Shown here piece by piece: positions 17,305-27,405 of a stretch of DNA of 64,000 nt. Each line of letters starts with the position of its first letter. Position 1 is the first letter of the stretch. This DNA comes from Viridibacillus soli (GTDB lineage: Bacteria; Bacillota; Bacilli; Bacillales_A; Planococcaceae). The notes under the pieces are model-generated. The model had not been told where the DNA came from and did no database searches. It saw only the letters and a program-made list of their open reading frames with translations. The stretch is from assembly GCF_016612995.1 (NCBI RefSeq), contig NZ_JAEOAH010000004.1, positions 62,001-126,000 of the forward strand. The letters run 5' to 3'. Both the position numbers and the translations under genes were made by a program.

Positions 17305-19353
17305 TTGCAAAGTATATTAATTATTGGTGCTGGTGCTGGTGGTACGGCTATCTTACAATTATTATCCAAATCTGATCATCTTCGCACTACAGCGATTGTC
17401 GATATTAGAGAGGATGCACCTGGACTAGCGCTTGCTAAAATATCTGGAATTGCTACAAATAAGGATTGGCGAGCTGTTTTAACTGAGGATATAGACATGG
17501 TTGTTGATGTAACAGGAGAGCCAACCGTTTTTGAAGAACTGCTTTTGGCATTGCCGAAGCGTGCTGTATTAATCCCGGGGACCATTGCTTATTTAATCGT
17601 TCAATTACTAAATGAGAAAGACTTTTACATAAATAAAACAAAACAAGCAGCATACAAACAGCAAATTATCTTTAATTCAATTGAAGAAGGTATGATTGGT
17701 ATCGATCCAGAAGGACAAATTATTTTCTTTAATAAAAGCGCTGCAAGAATGACGGATATCTCTGTTGCAGAAGCTATGGGTAAGCATATTAACGATATTA
17801 TTGTAGGAAGTGAATTGCCACGCGTGTACGAATCCGGAATAGCTGAGATCAACCAAGAATTGAAGCTTACTAATGAGAAGGAAATTGTCGCTTCGCGATT
17901 TCCTATGATTGATGGAAAGGGCAATAGAATTGGTGCATTTGCTGTTTTCAAAGACATTTCAGAGGTCGTCAATTTAGCGGAGGAAATTACAAATTTAAAA
18001 GAAATTCAAATGATGTTAGAGGCGATTATTCAATCGAGTGATGATGCGATTTCTGTAGTCGATGAAAAAGGAAGGGGGATACTCGTTAACCCAGCTTATA
18101 CGAGAATAACGGGTTTGCAACCAGAAGAGATTTTGGGGAAACCTGCCACGATCGATATTTCAGAAGGCGAAAGTATGCACTTAAAAGTATTGCGGACGAA
18201 AAAGCCAATTCGTGGTGTAAATATGCGGCTTGGGTCGAAAAAACGTGAAGTAATCGTCAATGTTGCTCCAGTCGTTGTCAATGACTGTTTGAAAGGTAGT
18301 GTCGGTGTCATTCATGACATGACGGAAATGCGTTCCTTAACGAAAGAGCTAGACCGAGCGCGTACAATCATTCGAACACTTGAATCCAAATATACATTTG
18401 AAGATATTATCGGTGACTCTGAGGAAATGCGCATTTCTGTTGAGCAGGCAAAATTAGCTGCCAAAACACCTGTCACCGTTTTTTTACGAGGGGAGTCAGG
18501 TACTGGGAAAGAGCTTTTTGCTCACGCCATTCATTCTGCAAGTGATCGTATTTACAATAAATTTATTCGTGTAAACTGTGCGGCGATTGCAGAGCACTTA
18601 CTAGAGAGTGAATTATTTGGCTATGAAGAAGGTGCCTTTACAGGGGCGAAACGCGGAGGAAAACGTGGCTTTTTTGAAGAAGCGAATAATGGCAGTATTT
18701 TCCTTGATGAAATAGGTGAGATGTCTTTAAATACACAGGCTAAACTGCTACGAGTTTTTCAAGAAGGTGAAATTGTAAGAGTTGGTGGGACAAAGCCAAT
18801 TGAGATTAATGTCCGCATAATCGCAGCCACAAACGTCAATATGGAAAAGGCATTATTAGAGGGTACGTTCCGAGAGGATTTATATTATCGCTTAAATCGC
18901 ATGCCCATACATATACCGCCTTTACGTCAAAGAAAAGAGGATATACCGCAGTTAGTGGAGCGCCTACTCGTCAAATTGAACCAAGAATATGGACGTAATA
19001 TTCATAATGTCACACCAAATGCACTAAAGCTTTTGAAAGTCCATGATTGGCCAGGTAATGTACGTGAACTAGAAAACGTCTTAAGTCGAGCTATGATTTT
19101 CATGCAGTCAAACGAAACGATATTAGATGAAAGTTATTTGTCAAAATCATTATTCCATGCTGTTCATCAAGAAAATACTGTCGAAATGGAGCTTCAAGAA
19201 GGAACGCTTGCGGAGCAAATAGACAAAACGGAGCAGCGAATTTTGCAACAAGCAATACAGGCTAGTCAAAATAATAAAATGCAAGCAGCGAAGCAATTAG
19301 GCATTTCGATTCGTAGTCTCTATTATAAATTAGAAAAACACAATCTTGCATAG
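17305..19353 (+). CDS. bkdR: BkdR, sigma-54-dependent activator of the bkd operon
   Basis: TTG 17305 follows GGAAGTG. In the 682-residue product, residues 1-~110 form a Rossmann-like region (ILIIGAGAGGTAILQLL) typical of BkdR, followed by two PAS domains (~115-215 and ~235-335). The AAA+ sigma-54 contact domain (~360-590) has Walker A GESGTGKE (~396), the GAFTGA loop that touches sigma-54 (~442), and the arginine-finger region (EDLYYRLNRMPIHIPPLRQR). A C-terminal Fis-type helix-turn-helix ends it. It activates the operon that starts 200 bp downstream, using a -24/-12 promoter visible there. PAS ligands are presumably branched-chain amino acids or acyl-CoAs, by analogy. Confidence 0.95.
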   Translation: MQSILIIGAGAGGTAILQLLSKSDHLRTTAIVDIREDAPGLALAKISGIATNKDWRAVLTEDIDMVVDVTGEPTVFEELLLALPKRAVLIPGTIAYLIVQLLNEKDFYINKTKQAAYKQQIIFNSIEEGMIGIDPEGQIIFFNKSAARMTDISVAEAMGKHINDIIVGSELPRVYESGIAEINQELKLTNEKEIVASRFPMIDGKGNRIGAFAVFKDISEVVNLAEEITNLKEIQMMLEAIIQSSDDAISVVDEKGRGILVNPAYTRITGLQPEEILGKPATIDISEGESMHLKVLRTKKPIRGVNMRLGSKKREVIVNVAPVVVNDCLKGSVGVIHDMTEMRSLTKELDRARTIIRTLESKYTFEDIIGDSEEMRISVEQAKLAAKTPVTVFLRGESGTGKELFAHAIHSASDRIYNKFIRVNCAAIAEHLLESELFGYEEGAFTGAKRGGKRGFFEEANNGSIFLDEIGEMSLNTQAKLLRVFQEGEIVRVGGTKPIEINVRIIAATNVNMEKALLEGTFREDLYYRLNRMPIHIPPLRQRKEDIPQLVERLLVKLNQEYGRNIHNVTPNALKLLKVHDWPGNVRELENVLSRAMIFMQSNETILDESYLSKSLFHAVHQENTVEMELQEGTLAEQIDKTEQRILQQAIQASQNNKMQAAKQLGISIRSLYYKLEKHNLA

Positions 19354-19356
19354 TTT

Positions 19357-19394
19357 TGCGTGCAATAAAATGCGCAGTATGCAAATAATTGCAT
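19357..19394 (+). promoter_or_regulatory. Two BkdR enhancer elements
   Basis: Element 1 (TGCGTGCAATAAAATGCGCA, 19357-19376) and element 2 (ATGCAAATAATTGCAT, 19379-19394) are palindromic, about 20 bp centre to centre (two helical turns), and start 4 bases behind the bkdR stop. They lie 55-90 bp upstream of the -24 element, the usual place for an enhancer. Half-sites match the element upstream of bkdR. Confidence 0.7.
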
Positions 19395-19446
19395 GAATCT
19401 AAAAAACAAAAATGTTGTAAAATACAGCATAGTGGCTTTTTGCATG

Positions 19447-19464
19447 TTGGCACACTTTTTGCTT
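19447..19464 (+). promoter_or_regulatory. Sigma-54 (SigL) promoter of the bkd operon
   Basis: TTGGCACACTTTTTGCTT fits the consensus TTGGCAC-N5-TTGCW exactly, with GG at -24 and GC at -12 at the required spacing. It lies ~90 bp upstream of bcd and is driven by BkdR. Confidence 0.9.
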
Positions 19465-19552
19465 ATATATAGGTGACTTAGCAAACTAAGGCAAAAGATG
19501 ACTAAATCTTTTAAAAAAGAAACTTGGTCACTACATCAAAGGGGGCATTACA

Positions 19553-20647
19553 ATGGAAATTTTCACTTATATGGAGAAATATGATTACGAACAACTGGTT
19601 TTTTGTCAAGATAAAAATTCTGGATTAAAGGCTATTGTAGCGATACATGACACTACGTTAGGTCCGGCGCTTGGTGGTACTCGTATGTGGACATATGCTT
19701 CAGAGGAAGACGCAATTGAAGATGCATTACGCCTAGCACGTGGCATGACTTATAAAAATGCAGCAGCTGGACTAAATCTAGGTGGGGGAAAAACTGTTAT
19801 AATAGGTGACCCTTTAAAAGATAAAAACGAAGAAATGTTCCGTGCACTTGGAAGATTCGTGCAAGGGTTAAATGGACGATATATTACAGCAGAAGATGTC
19901 GGTACTACTGTTGCAGACATGGATTTAATTCATGAGGAAACGAATTATGTAACAGGGATTTCACCTGCATTTGGCTCATCAGGTAACCCATCACCAGTTA
20001 CAGCGTATGGTGTACTTGTTGGGATGAAAGCAGCAGCGAAAGAAGCATTTGGGAGTGACCACTTAGAAGGTAAGAAAATCGCGGTGCAAGGCTTAGGAAA
20101 CGTAGCGTATACTTTATGCAAGTATTTACATGAAGAAGGTGCGCAACTTATCGTTACGGATATAAATGAAAGCGCTGTAAAACGCGTAGTAGACGAATTC
20201 GGTGCTACAGCGGTTGATCCAAAAGATATTTATGCGCAAGATGTTGATATTTTTGCACCATGCGCACTTGGCGCTATTATTAATGACGATACCATTCCAC
20301 AATTAAAAGCAAAAGTTATTGCAGGTTCTGCTAATAACCAATTAAAAGATTCTAAACACGGTGACATTATTCATGAAGCTGGAATTGTATATGCACCTGA
20401 TTATGTCATTAATGCGGGCGGCGTGATTAACGTAGCGGATGAATTGTATGGCTATAATCATGACCGTGCGATGAAACGTGTAGAAGGAATTTATGATAAT
20501 ATAGCTAAAGTAATTGATATAGCAAAACGTGATGGTATTCCGACTTATTTGGCTGCCAACCGTTTAGCGGAAGAACGCATTGAACGTATGGCAAAATCAC
20601 GTAGTACTTTTTTACAGAACGGTAAGCATATTTTATCAAATCGTTAA
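19553..20647 (+). CDS. bcd: Leucine dehydrogenase
   Basis: 364 residues, normal length. Oxidatively deaminates leucine, valine and isoleucine to 2-oxo acids with NAD+. Visible features are the substrate-binding GGTRMW, catalytic lysine Lys80 in LNLGGGKTV, the [12 protein letters not shown] segment, and the dinucleotide fold [13 protein letters not shown] at ~residues 180-195 followed by the acidic VTDIN. AGGGGGC precedes the ATG. First gene of the sigma-54-driven operon. In B. subtilis ptb precedes and buk follows bcd; both are missing here. Confidence 0.95.
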   Translation: MEIFTYMEKYDYEQLVFCQDKNSGLKAIVAIHDTTLGPALGGTRMWTYASEEDAIEDALRLARGMTYKNAAAGLNLGGGKTVIIGDPLKDKNEEMFRALGRFVQGLNGRYITAEDVGTTVADMDLIHEETNYVTGISPAFGSSGNPSPVTAYGVLVGMKAAAKEAFGSDHLEGKKIAVQGLGNVAYTLCKYLHEEGAQLIVTDINESAVKRVVDEFGATAVDPKDIYAQDVDIFAPCALGAIINDDTIPQLKAKVIAGSANNQLKDSKHGDIIHEAGIVYAPDYVINAGGVINVADELYGYNHDRAMKRVEGIYDNIAKVIDIAKRDGIPTYLAANRLAEERIERMAKSRSTFLQNGKHILSNR

Positions 20648-20656
20648 AGCACAGCT

Positions 20657-20690
20657 GTTCAGGGATAAAGGGAAATGACTTCTTCCCTGA
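20657..20690 (+). promoter_or_regulatory. Hairpin in the bcd-lpdV gap
   Basis: Stem TTCAGGGA/TCCCTGAA directly behind bcd, with no T-run. It could stabilise or process the bcd message, or be a leftover of the place where buk once lay. The gap is ~190 bp, long for this operon. Confidence 0.4.
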
Positions 20691-20840
20691 ATGGATTTGA
20701 ATAATTGGGAGAATGTTCCGTATACAAGGGGATCATTATTTGTGGTTTTAATTGGCTGGCATTGGGGAATGTCAACTACGGAAAAGCTTTTTATAGTAAA
20801 AGAGTGACTTTTACATGGTGCAATGAGAGGAAGTGTTCAA

Positions 20841-22268
20841 ATGGCTAAAGACTATGATGTTGTTATTTTAGGTGGCGGTACTGGAGGCTATGTGGCAGCA
20901 ATTCGTGCAGCACAGCTCGGTTTAAAAACAGCCGTAGTAGAAAAAGGTAAACTGGGGGGGACATGCTTACATAAAGGTTGCATTCCAAGTAAAGCATTAC
21001 TTAGAAGTGCCGAAGTTTATGCAACAACAAAGCATCATGCTGCTGAATTTGGGGTGAATACAGGAGAAGTGACGCTTGATTTTAGTCGTGTGCAAGAGCG
21101 TAAGGATTCGATTGTAGCGCAACTACATCAAGGTGTACAAGCTCTTATGAAGAAGGGCAAAATTGACGTTTATGAAGGAAAAGGCCGCATTTTGGGACCT
21201 TCTATTTTCTCGCCAATGCCAGGTACAATTTCAGTTGAACTGGCAAGTGGAGAAGAAAATGAAATGCTCATTCCACAAAATGTAATTGTAGCGACAGGCT
21301 CTAGACCGCGCACTTTGCCTGGACTAACAATAGACGGCGAACTTATCATGACTTCTGACGAGGCGCTTTCATTAACAGAACTTCCGGCATCCATTCTTAT
21401 TGTTGGTGGTGGTGTCATCGGGATTGAATGGGCTTCGATGCTAAATGATTTTGGTGTAGAAGTGACGGTTATTGAATATGCTGATCGTATTCTACCAACT
21501 GAAGATAGAGAGATTTCAAAAGAAATGGCGAAACTCTTAAAGAAAAAAGGTATCCAATTTGCAACCTCTGCTAAAGTTTTATCCGAAACGCTATTAACGG
21601 ACAATAATAAAGTGACTATTGAAGCAGAAGTGCTAGGTGAAAAGCAAAGTTTCAGTGCAGACAAAATGCTCGTTTCAGTTGGCAGGCAGGCAAATGTAGA
21701 AGACATAGGTCTGGAAAACACAGAAATTGTTGTAGAAAATGGTTTTATTCAAACAACTAAGCATTTTCAAACGAAGGAATCTCATATATATGCCATAGGT
21801 GATGTAATTGGTGGATTACAGCTTGCACATGTCGCTTCACATGAAGGGATACATGCAATCGAACATATTACAGGGACATCTTCTGAAAAAGTTGATGACA
21901 AATGGATTTCACGTTGTATTTATGCAAGTCCAGAAGCAGCAAGTGTTGGTTTAACAGAAGAGCAAGCAAAACAACAAGGGCTGCCTCTTAAAATCGGCAA
22001 GTTCCCATTCAAAGCAATTGGCAAAGCGCTCGTCTACGGTGAATCAGAAGGCTTTGTGAAAATTATCGCAAACAGTGAAACGAACGATCTTATAGGAGTG
22101 CATATGATTGGACCACATGTGACCGATATGATTGCTGAAGCTGGCCTTGCGATGGTATTAGATGCGACGCCGTGGGAAATTGCGCATAGTGTGCACCCAC
22201 ATCCAACTTTAAGTGAAGTACTTGGAGAAGCGGCATTAGCAGTTGATGGCAAAGCAATTCATATGTAA
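20841..22268 (+). CDS. lpdV: Dihydrolipoyl dehydrogenase, E3 of the branched-chain oxo-acid complex
   Basis: ATG 20841 is chosen for the GAGAGGAAGTG ribosome site upstream; an in-frame ATG at 20823 lies before that site. The product is 475 residues. FAD fold VILGGGTGGYVAA at ~8-20, redox disulphide GGTCLHKGCIPSK (~40-52), NAD fold VGGGVIGIEWAS (~188-200), ATG box VATGSRPRTLPG, and active-site HxHPTLSE near the end (HSVHPHPTLSE). It reoxidises the lipoyl groups of BkdB, passing electrons to NAD+. Followed after 15 bp by bkdAA. Confidence 0.95.
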   Translation: MAKDYDVVILGGGTGGYVAAIRAAQLGLKTAVVEKGKLGGTCLHKGCIPSKALLRSAEVYATTKHHAAEFGVNTGEVTLDFSRVQERKDSIVAQLHQGVQALMKKGKIDVYEGKGRILGPSIFSPMPGTISVELASGEENEMLIPQNVIVATGSRPRTLPGLTIDGELIMTSDEALSLTELPASILIVGGGVIGIEWASMLNDFGVEVTVIEYADRILPTEDREISKEMAKLLKKKGIQFATSAKVLSETLLTDNNKVTIEAEVLGEKQSFSADKMLVSVGRQANVEDIGLENTEIVVENGFIQTTKHFQTKESHIYAIGDVIGGLQLAHVASHEGIHAIEHITGTSSEKVDDKWISRCIYASPEAASVGLTEEQAKQQGLPLKIGKFPFKAIGKALVYGESEGFVKIIANSETNDLIGVHMIGPHVTDMIAEAGLAMVLDATPWEIAHSVHPHPTLSEVLGEAALAVDGKAIHM

Positions 22269-22283
22269 TAAGGAGGATGAGAA

Positions 22284-23291
22284 ATGACTGGAAATCGTCA
22301 TGAAACAATTGGTTTATCAAATGAGGATGTACTATATATGTACGAAACGATGTTACTTGCACGTAGAATTGATGAGCGTATGTGGCTCTTAAATCGTGCT
22401 GGTAAGATTCCGTTTGTCATTTCATGTCAAGGGCAAGAAGCGGCGCAAGTAGGTGCTGCCTTTGCACTTGATAACAAGAAGGACTATATTGCTCCGTATT
22501 ATCGTGATATGGGAGTTGTCCTTCATTTTGGTATGACAACAAAGGAATTAATGCTATCCGCCTTTGCAAAAGCGGAAGACCCGAACTCTGGTGGACGTCA
22601 AATGCCAGGTCACTTCGGCCAAAAGAAAAATCGCATCATAACAGGTTCATCACCTGTAACGACACAAGTACCACATGCTGTAGGTATTGCACTTGCAGGT
22701 AAAATGCAAAAGAAAGATTTCATCACATTTGTAACACTTGGAGAAGGTTCATCAAACCAAGGTGACTTCCATGAAGGAGCAAACTTTGCAGGGGTTCATA
22801 AATTACCAGTTATTATTATGGTAGAAAACAATAAATTTGCTATATCAGTACCAGTTGAAAAGCAAATCGCATGCAAACATGTGTCGGACCGTGCAATTGG
22901 CTATGGTATGCCGGGTGTCACTGTAGATGGTAAAGACCCAATTGAAGTATATAGAGTAGTGAAGCAAGCAGCGGATCTAGCACGAAACGGGGGAGGACCT
23001 AGTTTAATTGAAACGGTTTCTTACCGCCTAACCGCACACTCATCTGATGACGATGATCGTCAATATCGTACAGCAGAGGACTTAGCTGAAGGCCGTGCTA
23101 CAGATCCAATCATTACTTTTGCAAGCTACTTGAAAGAGCAAGGGATCTTAACAGATGTACTTGAAAACGAAATAAATGAGCGCATTATGGCTGAAATAAA
23201 CGAGGCGACAGATTATGCGGAGCAAGCACCATATGCCGCTCCAGAAGATGCGCTGAAATACGTCTATGCTGAAGATGGGGGGACTATCTAA
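22284..23291 (+). CDS. bkdAA: Branched-chain 2-oxo-acid dehydrogenase E1 alpha
   Basis: 335 residues. The thiamine diphosphate motif begins GEGSSNQGDFHEG (~152) and closes with MVENN (~183). The phosphorylation-loop region SYRLTAHSSDDDD is typical of E1 alpha. It decarboxylates branched 2-oxo acids and, with BkdAB, transfers the acyl group to the lipoyl arm of E2. GGAGG ribosome site, and TAATG overlap of its stop with the bkdAB start, which couples translation of the two subunits. Confidence 0.95.
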   Translation: MTGNRHETIGLSNEDVLYMYETMLLARRIDERMWLLNRAGKIPFVISCQGQEAAQVGAAFALDNKKDYIAPYYRDMGVVLHFGMTTKELMLSAFAKAEDPNSGGRQMPGHFGQKKNRIITGSSPVTTQVPHAVGIALAGKMQKKDFITFVTLGEGSSNQGDFHEGANFAGVHKLPVIIMVENNKFAISVPVEKQIACKHVSDRAIGYGMPGVTVDGKDPIEVYRVVKQAADLARNGGGPSLIETVSYRLTAHSSDDDDRQYRTAEDLAEGRATDPIITFASYLKEQGILTDVLENEINERIMAEINEATDYAEQAPYAAPEDALKYVYAEDGGTI

Positions 23292-24274
23292 TGCCAGTAT
23301 TATCATATATTGATGCGATTACACTTGCGATGAAAGAAGAAATGGAGCGCGATGAGCGCGTGTTTATCCTAGGTGAAGATGTTGGCCGTAAAGGTGGCGT
23401 TTTTAAAGCAACACAAGGATTATATGATCAGTTTGGTGAGGACCGAGTACTAGATACACCACTTGCAGAATCTGCTATTGCAGGTGTTGCTATTGGTGCG
23501 GCTATGTATGGTTTAAGACCAATTGCAGAAATGCAGTTTGCAGATTTTATCATGCCTGCTGTGAACCAAATTATTTCAGAAGCCTCGCGTATACGATACC
23601 GTTCAAATAATGATTGGACTTGTCCACTTGTTATTCGCGCGCCTTTTGGAGGCGGAATTCACGGAGCACTTTATCACTCGCAATCAGTGGAAGCTGTATT
23701 TGCCAATCAACCCGGTTTGAAAATCGTTATTCCTTCGACGCCTTACGATGCAAAAGGATTGCTAAAAGCAGCGATTCGCGATGAGGATCCGGTTTTATTT
23801 TTCGAACATAAACGCGCTTATCGTTTAATCAAAGGTGCCGTTCCGGAAGAGGATTATACAATTGAAATCGGCAAAGCGGATGTTAAACGTGAAGGGGAAG
23901 ATATTACTGTTATCACTTACGGTCTTGCAGTTCACTTCGCATTACAAGCTGCAGAACGTATGGCGCAGGACGGTATTTCTGCGCACATTCTAGATCTGCG
24001 CACAATTTACCCTCTAGATAAAGAAGCGATCATTGAAGCCGCTTCTAAAACAGGAAAAGTGTTGCTTGTCACTGAAGATAATAAAGAAGGCAGCATCATT
24101 GGTGAAGTAGCAGCCATTATCGCTGAAAATTGCCTATTCGACTTAGATGCGCCTATTAAAAGACTTGCGGGACCAGATATTCCAGCAATGCCATATGCAC
24201 CGACGATGGAGAAATTCTTCATGATTAATCCAGAAAAAGTAGAAAAAGCGATGCGCGAATTAGCAGCGTTCTGA
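23291..24274 (+). CDS. bkdAB: Branched-chain 2-oxo-acid dehydrogenase E1 beta
   Basis: 327 residues. Features include MERDERVFILGEDVGRKGG at the start, the pyrimidine-binding region (ADFIMPAVNQI), HSQSVEAVFANQPGLK with the conserved His-Ser, the transketolase C-terminal domain beginning near EGEDITVITYG, and DLRTIYPLD. It forms the alpha2-beta2 E1 tetramer with BkdAA. The start codon shares one base with the bkdAA stop. 19 bp to bkdB, with a GGGGGAGC ribosome site between. Confidence 0.95.
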   Translation: MPVLSYIDAITLAMKEEMERDERVFILGEDVGRKGGVFKATQGLYDQFGEDRVLDTPLAESAIAGVAIGAAMYGLRPIAEMQFADFIMPAVNQIISEASRIRYRSNNDWTCPLVIRAPFGGGIHGALYHSQSVEAVFANQPGLKIVIPSTPYDAKGLLKAAIRDEDPVLFFEHKRAYRLIKGAVPEEDYTIEIGKADVKREGEDITVITYGLAVHFALQAAERMAQDGISAHILDLRTIYPLDKEAIIEAASKTGKVLLVTEDNKEGSIIGEVAAIIAENCLFDLDAPIKRLAGPDIPAMPYAPTMEKFFMINPEKVEKAMRELAAF

Positions 24275-24293
24275 CGTAGAGGGGGAGCAATTC

Positions 24294-25583
24294 ATGGCAA
24301 TTCAACCAATTAAAATGCCTCAGCTTGGAGAAAGTGTAACGGAAGGCACAATCGAAAAATGGTTAGTAAAACCTGGTGATACTGTACAAAAATATGATTC
24401 ATTAGCGGAAGTGAATACCGATAAAGTAACTGCAGATTTGCCGTCATCTTTCTCAGGCGTCATTAAAGAATTAATCGCTGGTGAAGGGGATACTTTAGCA
24501 GTCGGTGAAATCGTTTGTACAGTTGAAACGGAGGAAGCTGGAGAGGCACCACAAGCTGCATCACAGCAGGTAACACAAATTGCACAGACAGTACCAACTC
24601 CTGAGCAAAAAGCAACTCTTGCAGTGGATAGATCAAGTAAAGTACGCTATTCGCCGGCCGTTCTAAAGCTAGCACAGGAGCATAATATCGATCTCCAATT
24701 AGTTCAAGGAACAGGTGCAGAAGGACGCATAACGAGAAAAGATATTCAAAAGCTAGTAGATACCGGGACTATTCCGACTAGCAGTGCACAAATACCGCAA
24801 ATACAGCCTTCTGCCACAGAGCAAGTAACACAATCGGCACCGCAACAACCGCGACAGGCTGCACCGATACAAGCAGCAACTGGTGATATTGAAATCCCAG
24901 TAACGAATGTACGTAAAGCAATTGCGAATAATATGCTACGTAGTAAACATGAAGCACCACATGCCTGGATGATGGTGGAAGTAGATGTCACAGAACTTGT
25001 CAATTATCGCGATGCAATTAAAGGTGAGTTCAAACAAAATGAAGGCTTTAACCTCACTTACTTTGCCTTTTTTGTCAAAGCGATCGCGCAAGCACTGAAA
25101 GAGTTCCCAATGATGAACTCCATGTGGGCTGGTGATAAAATCATTCAGAAAAAGGATATTCATATTTCAATTGCCGTCGCAACTGAAGATGCCCTTTTTG
25201 TTCCAGTGATCAAACATGCAGACGAAAAGACGATAAAAGGCATCGCAAGGGAAATTAACGAGCTTGCCGGGAAAGTTCGCGCAGGTAAATTAAAATCCGA
25301 AGAAATGCAAGGTGGTACATTTACTGTCAATAACACTGGATCGTTCGGTTCAGTGCAGTCTATGGGTATTATAAATCACCCACAAGCAGCGATTCTGCAA
25401 GTTGAATCGATTGTCAAACGACCAGTTATTATGAACGGTGGTATGTTCGCTGCAAGAGATATAGTGAATTTGTGTTTATCATTAGATCATAGAGTTTTAG
25501 ATGGACTAATTTGCGGAAAATTCCTAGCTCGAGTAAAAGAAATTCTCGAAAATACAACAAAAACTAACACTGCAATTTATTGA
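24294..25583 (+). CDS. bkdB: Dihydrolipoyl acyltransferase, E2 of the complex
   Basis: 429 residues with the three E2 parts. The lipoyl domain (1-~80) has lipoyl-lysine Lys44 in EVNTDKVTADL. The peripheral subunit-binding domain (~120-155) reads RYSPAVLKLAQEHNIDL and GAEGRITRKDI. The catalytic domain (~200-429) has His399 and Asp403 in LDHRVLDG. Linkers are rich in Gln, Ala and Pro (TQIAQTVPTPEQKAT, QSAPQQPRQAAPIQAA). It transfers branched acyl groups from the lipoyl arm to CoA and forms the core of the complex. Last gene of the operon, followed by a strong terminator. Confidence 0.95.
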   Translation: MAIQPIKMPQLGESVTEGTIEKWLVKPGDTVQKYDSLAEVNTDKVTADLPSSFSGVIKELIAGEGDTLAVGEIVCTVETEEAGEAPQAASQQVTQIAQTVPTPEQKATLAVDRSSKVRYSPAVLKLAQEHNIDLQLVQGTGAEGRITRKDIQKLVDTGTIPTSSAQIPQIQPSATEQVTQSAPQQPRQAAPIQAATGDIEIPVTNVRKAIANNMLRSKHEAPHAWMMVEVDVTELVNYRDAIKGEFKQNEGFNLTYFAFFVKAIAQALKEFPMMNSMWAGDKIIQKKDIHISIAVATEDALFVPVIKHADEKTIKGIAREINELAGKVRAGKLKSEEMQGGTFTVNNTGSFGSVQSMGIINHPQAAILQVESIVKRPVIMNGGMFAARDIVNLCLSLDHRVLDGLICGKFLARVKEILENTTKTNTAIY

Positions 25584-25588
25584 CAATG

Positions 25589-25627
25589 ATCTGAAAATCG
25601 CAATATCGCGATTTTCAGATTTTTTTA
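25589..25627 (+). terminator. Terminator of the bkd operon
   Basis: A 13-bp stem (25589-25601 with 25608-25620) and a T7 run. Confidence 0.9.
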
Positions 25628-25631
25628 TACT

Positions 25632-25659
25632 TTTACGATTCGACAATCTTGTGTAAAAT
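25632..25659 (+). promoter_or_regulatory. Possible sigma-A promoter of mutA-mutB-meaB
   Basis: TTTACG (25632-25637), a 16-bp spacer, then TAAAAT (25654-25659), 40 bp before mutA and directly behind the bkd terminator. A modest match. Confidence 0.4.
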
Positions 25660-25701
25660 AGGAATAGAATTACCAAAGGGGGGAAGCTAGTTAGCGTCCA
25701 C

Positions 25702-27405
25702 ATGAAGAACAATATGAAGGAAATTGAATTTTCACAAGCTAATTACGAACAATGGCAAGAATCTGCTGTTAAAGCTTTGAAGGGTAAACCATTCGAATCT
25801 TTAATTACAAAAACAATCGAGGGTATTACATTTGAACCAATCTATACGCAAGACCAACTAGTTGAAAAGTTAGATGGAAAATTGGCAGAACAGGTTTCAA
25901 CAATTCGTTCATTAAAAACAGGTGAGAAATGCTTAGCAGCACAACAAACATTTGCAGATTCACCTGAAAGTTTACTACATGGCGTTAAAGAGGCTTTGGC
26001 AAAAGGAAACGACATTATTAATATTGATAGTCGCGTGGACTTTGCATGGGATGAAACAACACTAAAAGAATTAGCTGTACTTTTTACTGAAAATTCGTTT
26101 AAACTAAATTTGCAAAATAATCAAGATTCTTTATTACAAGTATTTAATTATATAGAAGTGGATCAACAAGAGGCGGTAACAGGCTTTGTTTCTAGTACAG
26201 ATGAAGTAGCTTTAGATGGCTTCCCAAATGTTCGCACGATTAATGCGAATGTATTAGAAGCTCACTATGATGGTGCGCATGCCGTGCAAGAATTGGCAGT
26301 GGCATTACTACAAGCAGCTCAATATATGGAATCAGAAGAAGATATCGAAGCATTTGCAAAGAAGTTTTTCGTCACATTTGCAGTAGATACGCTGTTCTTT
26401 GTCGAAATTGCTAAAATCCGTGCTTTCAGAGTACTTTGGAAAGCGTTTACAACAGCTTATGGCACTGACAAAAACATATCTGTAGCAATCGTTTCTGAAA
26501 CATCTATACGTAGCTTTTCTAAATTAGATGTTTACGTAAATCTTTTACGCGCCGGGAACGCAGCATTTTCAGCTATCCTTGGTGGTGCAGATGTTTGTAC
26601 AGTACATCCACACGATGTTTTATCCGTACCAAATGACAAATCTATTCGTATTGCACGCAACGTACAATTGATTGTGAAAGAGGAAACGCATGTTGCACAT
26701 ATCAACGATCCGTCTGGTGGTGCATATTTCATCGAATCATTAACAGCGGATTTAGTGAAAGATGCCTGGGCATTATTCAATGCATTACAAGAAGCTGGTG
26801 GTTACGATACTGTGAAAGCAAATGGCCAACTAGATGCTCTATTAAAAGAGACAATGGATTTACGTATGAAAGAAGTGGAAACACGCAAAAAATCACTTAT
26901 TGGTACAAATAACTATGCAAACCCTGCAGATGTTATTGATGAGCGTAATAATCCGCTATATGCAGATTACAACCGTTTAGCAAAACCATTTGAGGAGCTT
27001 TGCTTAAATTATGCGGAAAACCAACCAAAAGTAGCATTATTGACAATTGGCTTATTAAAGCAATTCAAACCACGTGCTGATTTCGTTTCTGGTTTCTTCG
27101 CAACAGCTGGTATTATCCCAGAGAAGAGCCCGGAAATTCAATCTATCGAAGAAGCAACCGCTTGGTTAGCTTCAACAGATGCTCAATTTGTTATTGTCTG
27201 TGGACAAGATGATGCAGTTAAAGAATATGTTCCGGCCTTATTACTTGATAAACCAGCTCATATCTCACTTGATGTAGCAGGTCGATTTAAAGAAGAGCAA
27301 GATGAATGGACAAAAGCTGGCTTAAACGGTTTCATCTTCGCAGGTCAAAATATCATTGAAAAACTGACAAGCTTAACAGCAAATGTGAAGGAGGTCCAAC
27401 GATGA
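25702..27405 (+). CDS. mutA: Methylmalonyl-CoA mutase small subunit
   Basis: 567 residues, shorter than the large subunit as expected. Related to it in the barrel domain ([59 protein letters not shown]), with a degenerate C-terminal Rossmann-like domain lacking the DxHxxG cobalamin-binding motif. It is the non-catalytic partner of MutB. GGGGGGAAG lies upstream. The last four bases overlap the mutB start (ATGA), so the two chains are made in equal amounts. Confidence 0.9.
   Translation: MKNNMKEIEFSQANYEQWQESAVKALKGKPFESLITKTIEGITFEPIYTQDQLVEKLDGKLAEQVSTIRSLKTGEKCLAAQQTFADSPESLLHGVKEALAKGNDIINIDSRVDFAWDETTLKELAVLFTENSFKLNLQNNQDSLLQVFNYIEVDQQEAVTGFVSSTDEVALDGFPNVRTINANVLEAHYDGAHAVQELAVALLQAAQYMESEEDIEAFAKKFFVTFAVDTLFFVEIAKIRAFRVLWKAFTTAYGTDKNISVAIVSETSIRSFSKLDVYVNLLRAGNAAFSAILGGADVCTVHPHDVLSVPNDKSIRIARNVQLIVKEETHVAHINDPSGGAYFIESLTADLVKDAWALFNALQEAGGYDTVKANGQLDALLKETMDLRMKEVETRKKSLIGTNNYANPADVIDERNNPLYADYNRLAKPFEELCLNYAENQPKVALLTIGLLKQFKPRADFVSGFFATAGIIPEKSPEIQSIEEATAWLASTDAQFVIVCGQDDAVKEYVPALLLDKPAHISLDVAGRFKEEQDEWTKAGLNGFIFAGQNIIEKLTSLTANVKEVQR

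Noticed and set aside
20700-20800. Second sigma-54 promoter before lpdV (TTGGCTGGCATTGG)
   Set aside because: Spacing and the -12 TTGC element do not fit; bcd and lpdV are probably one transcript.
21170-21721. Long antisense frames inside lpdV and other bkd, mut and pcc genes
   Set aside because: They mirror strongly biased codons of well-recognised genes and lack ribosome sites and sensible composition.
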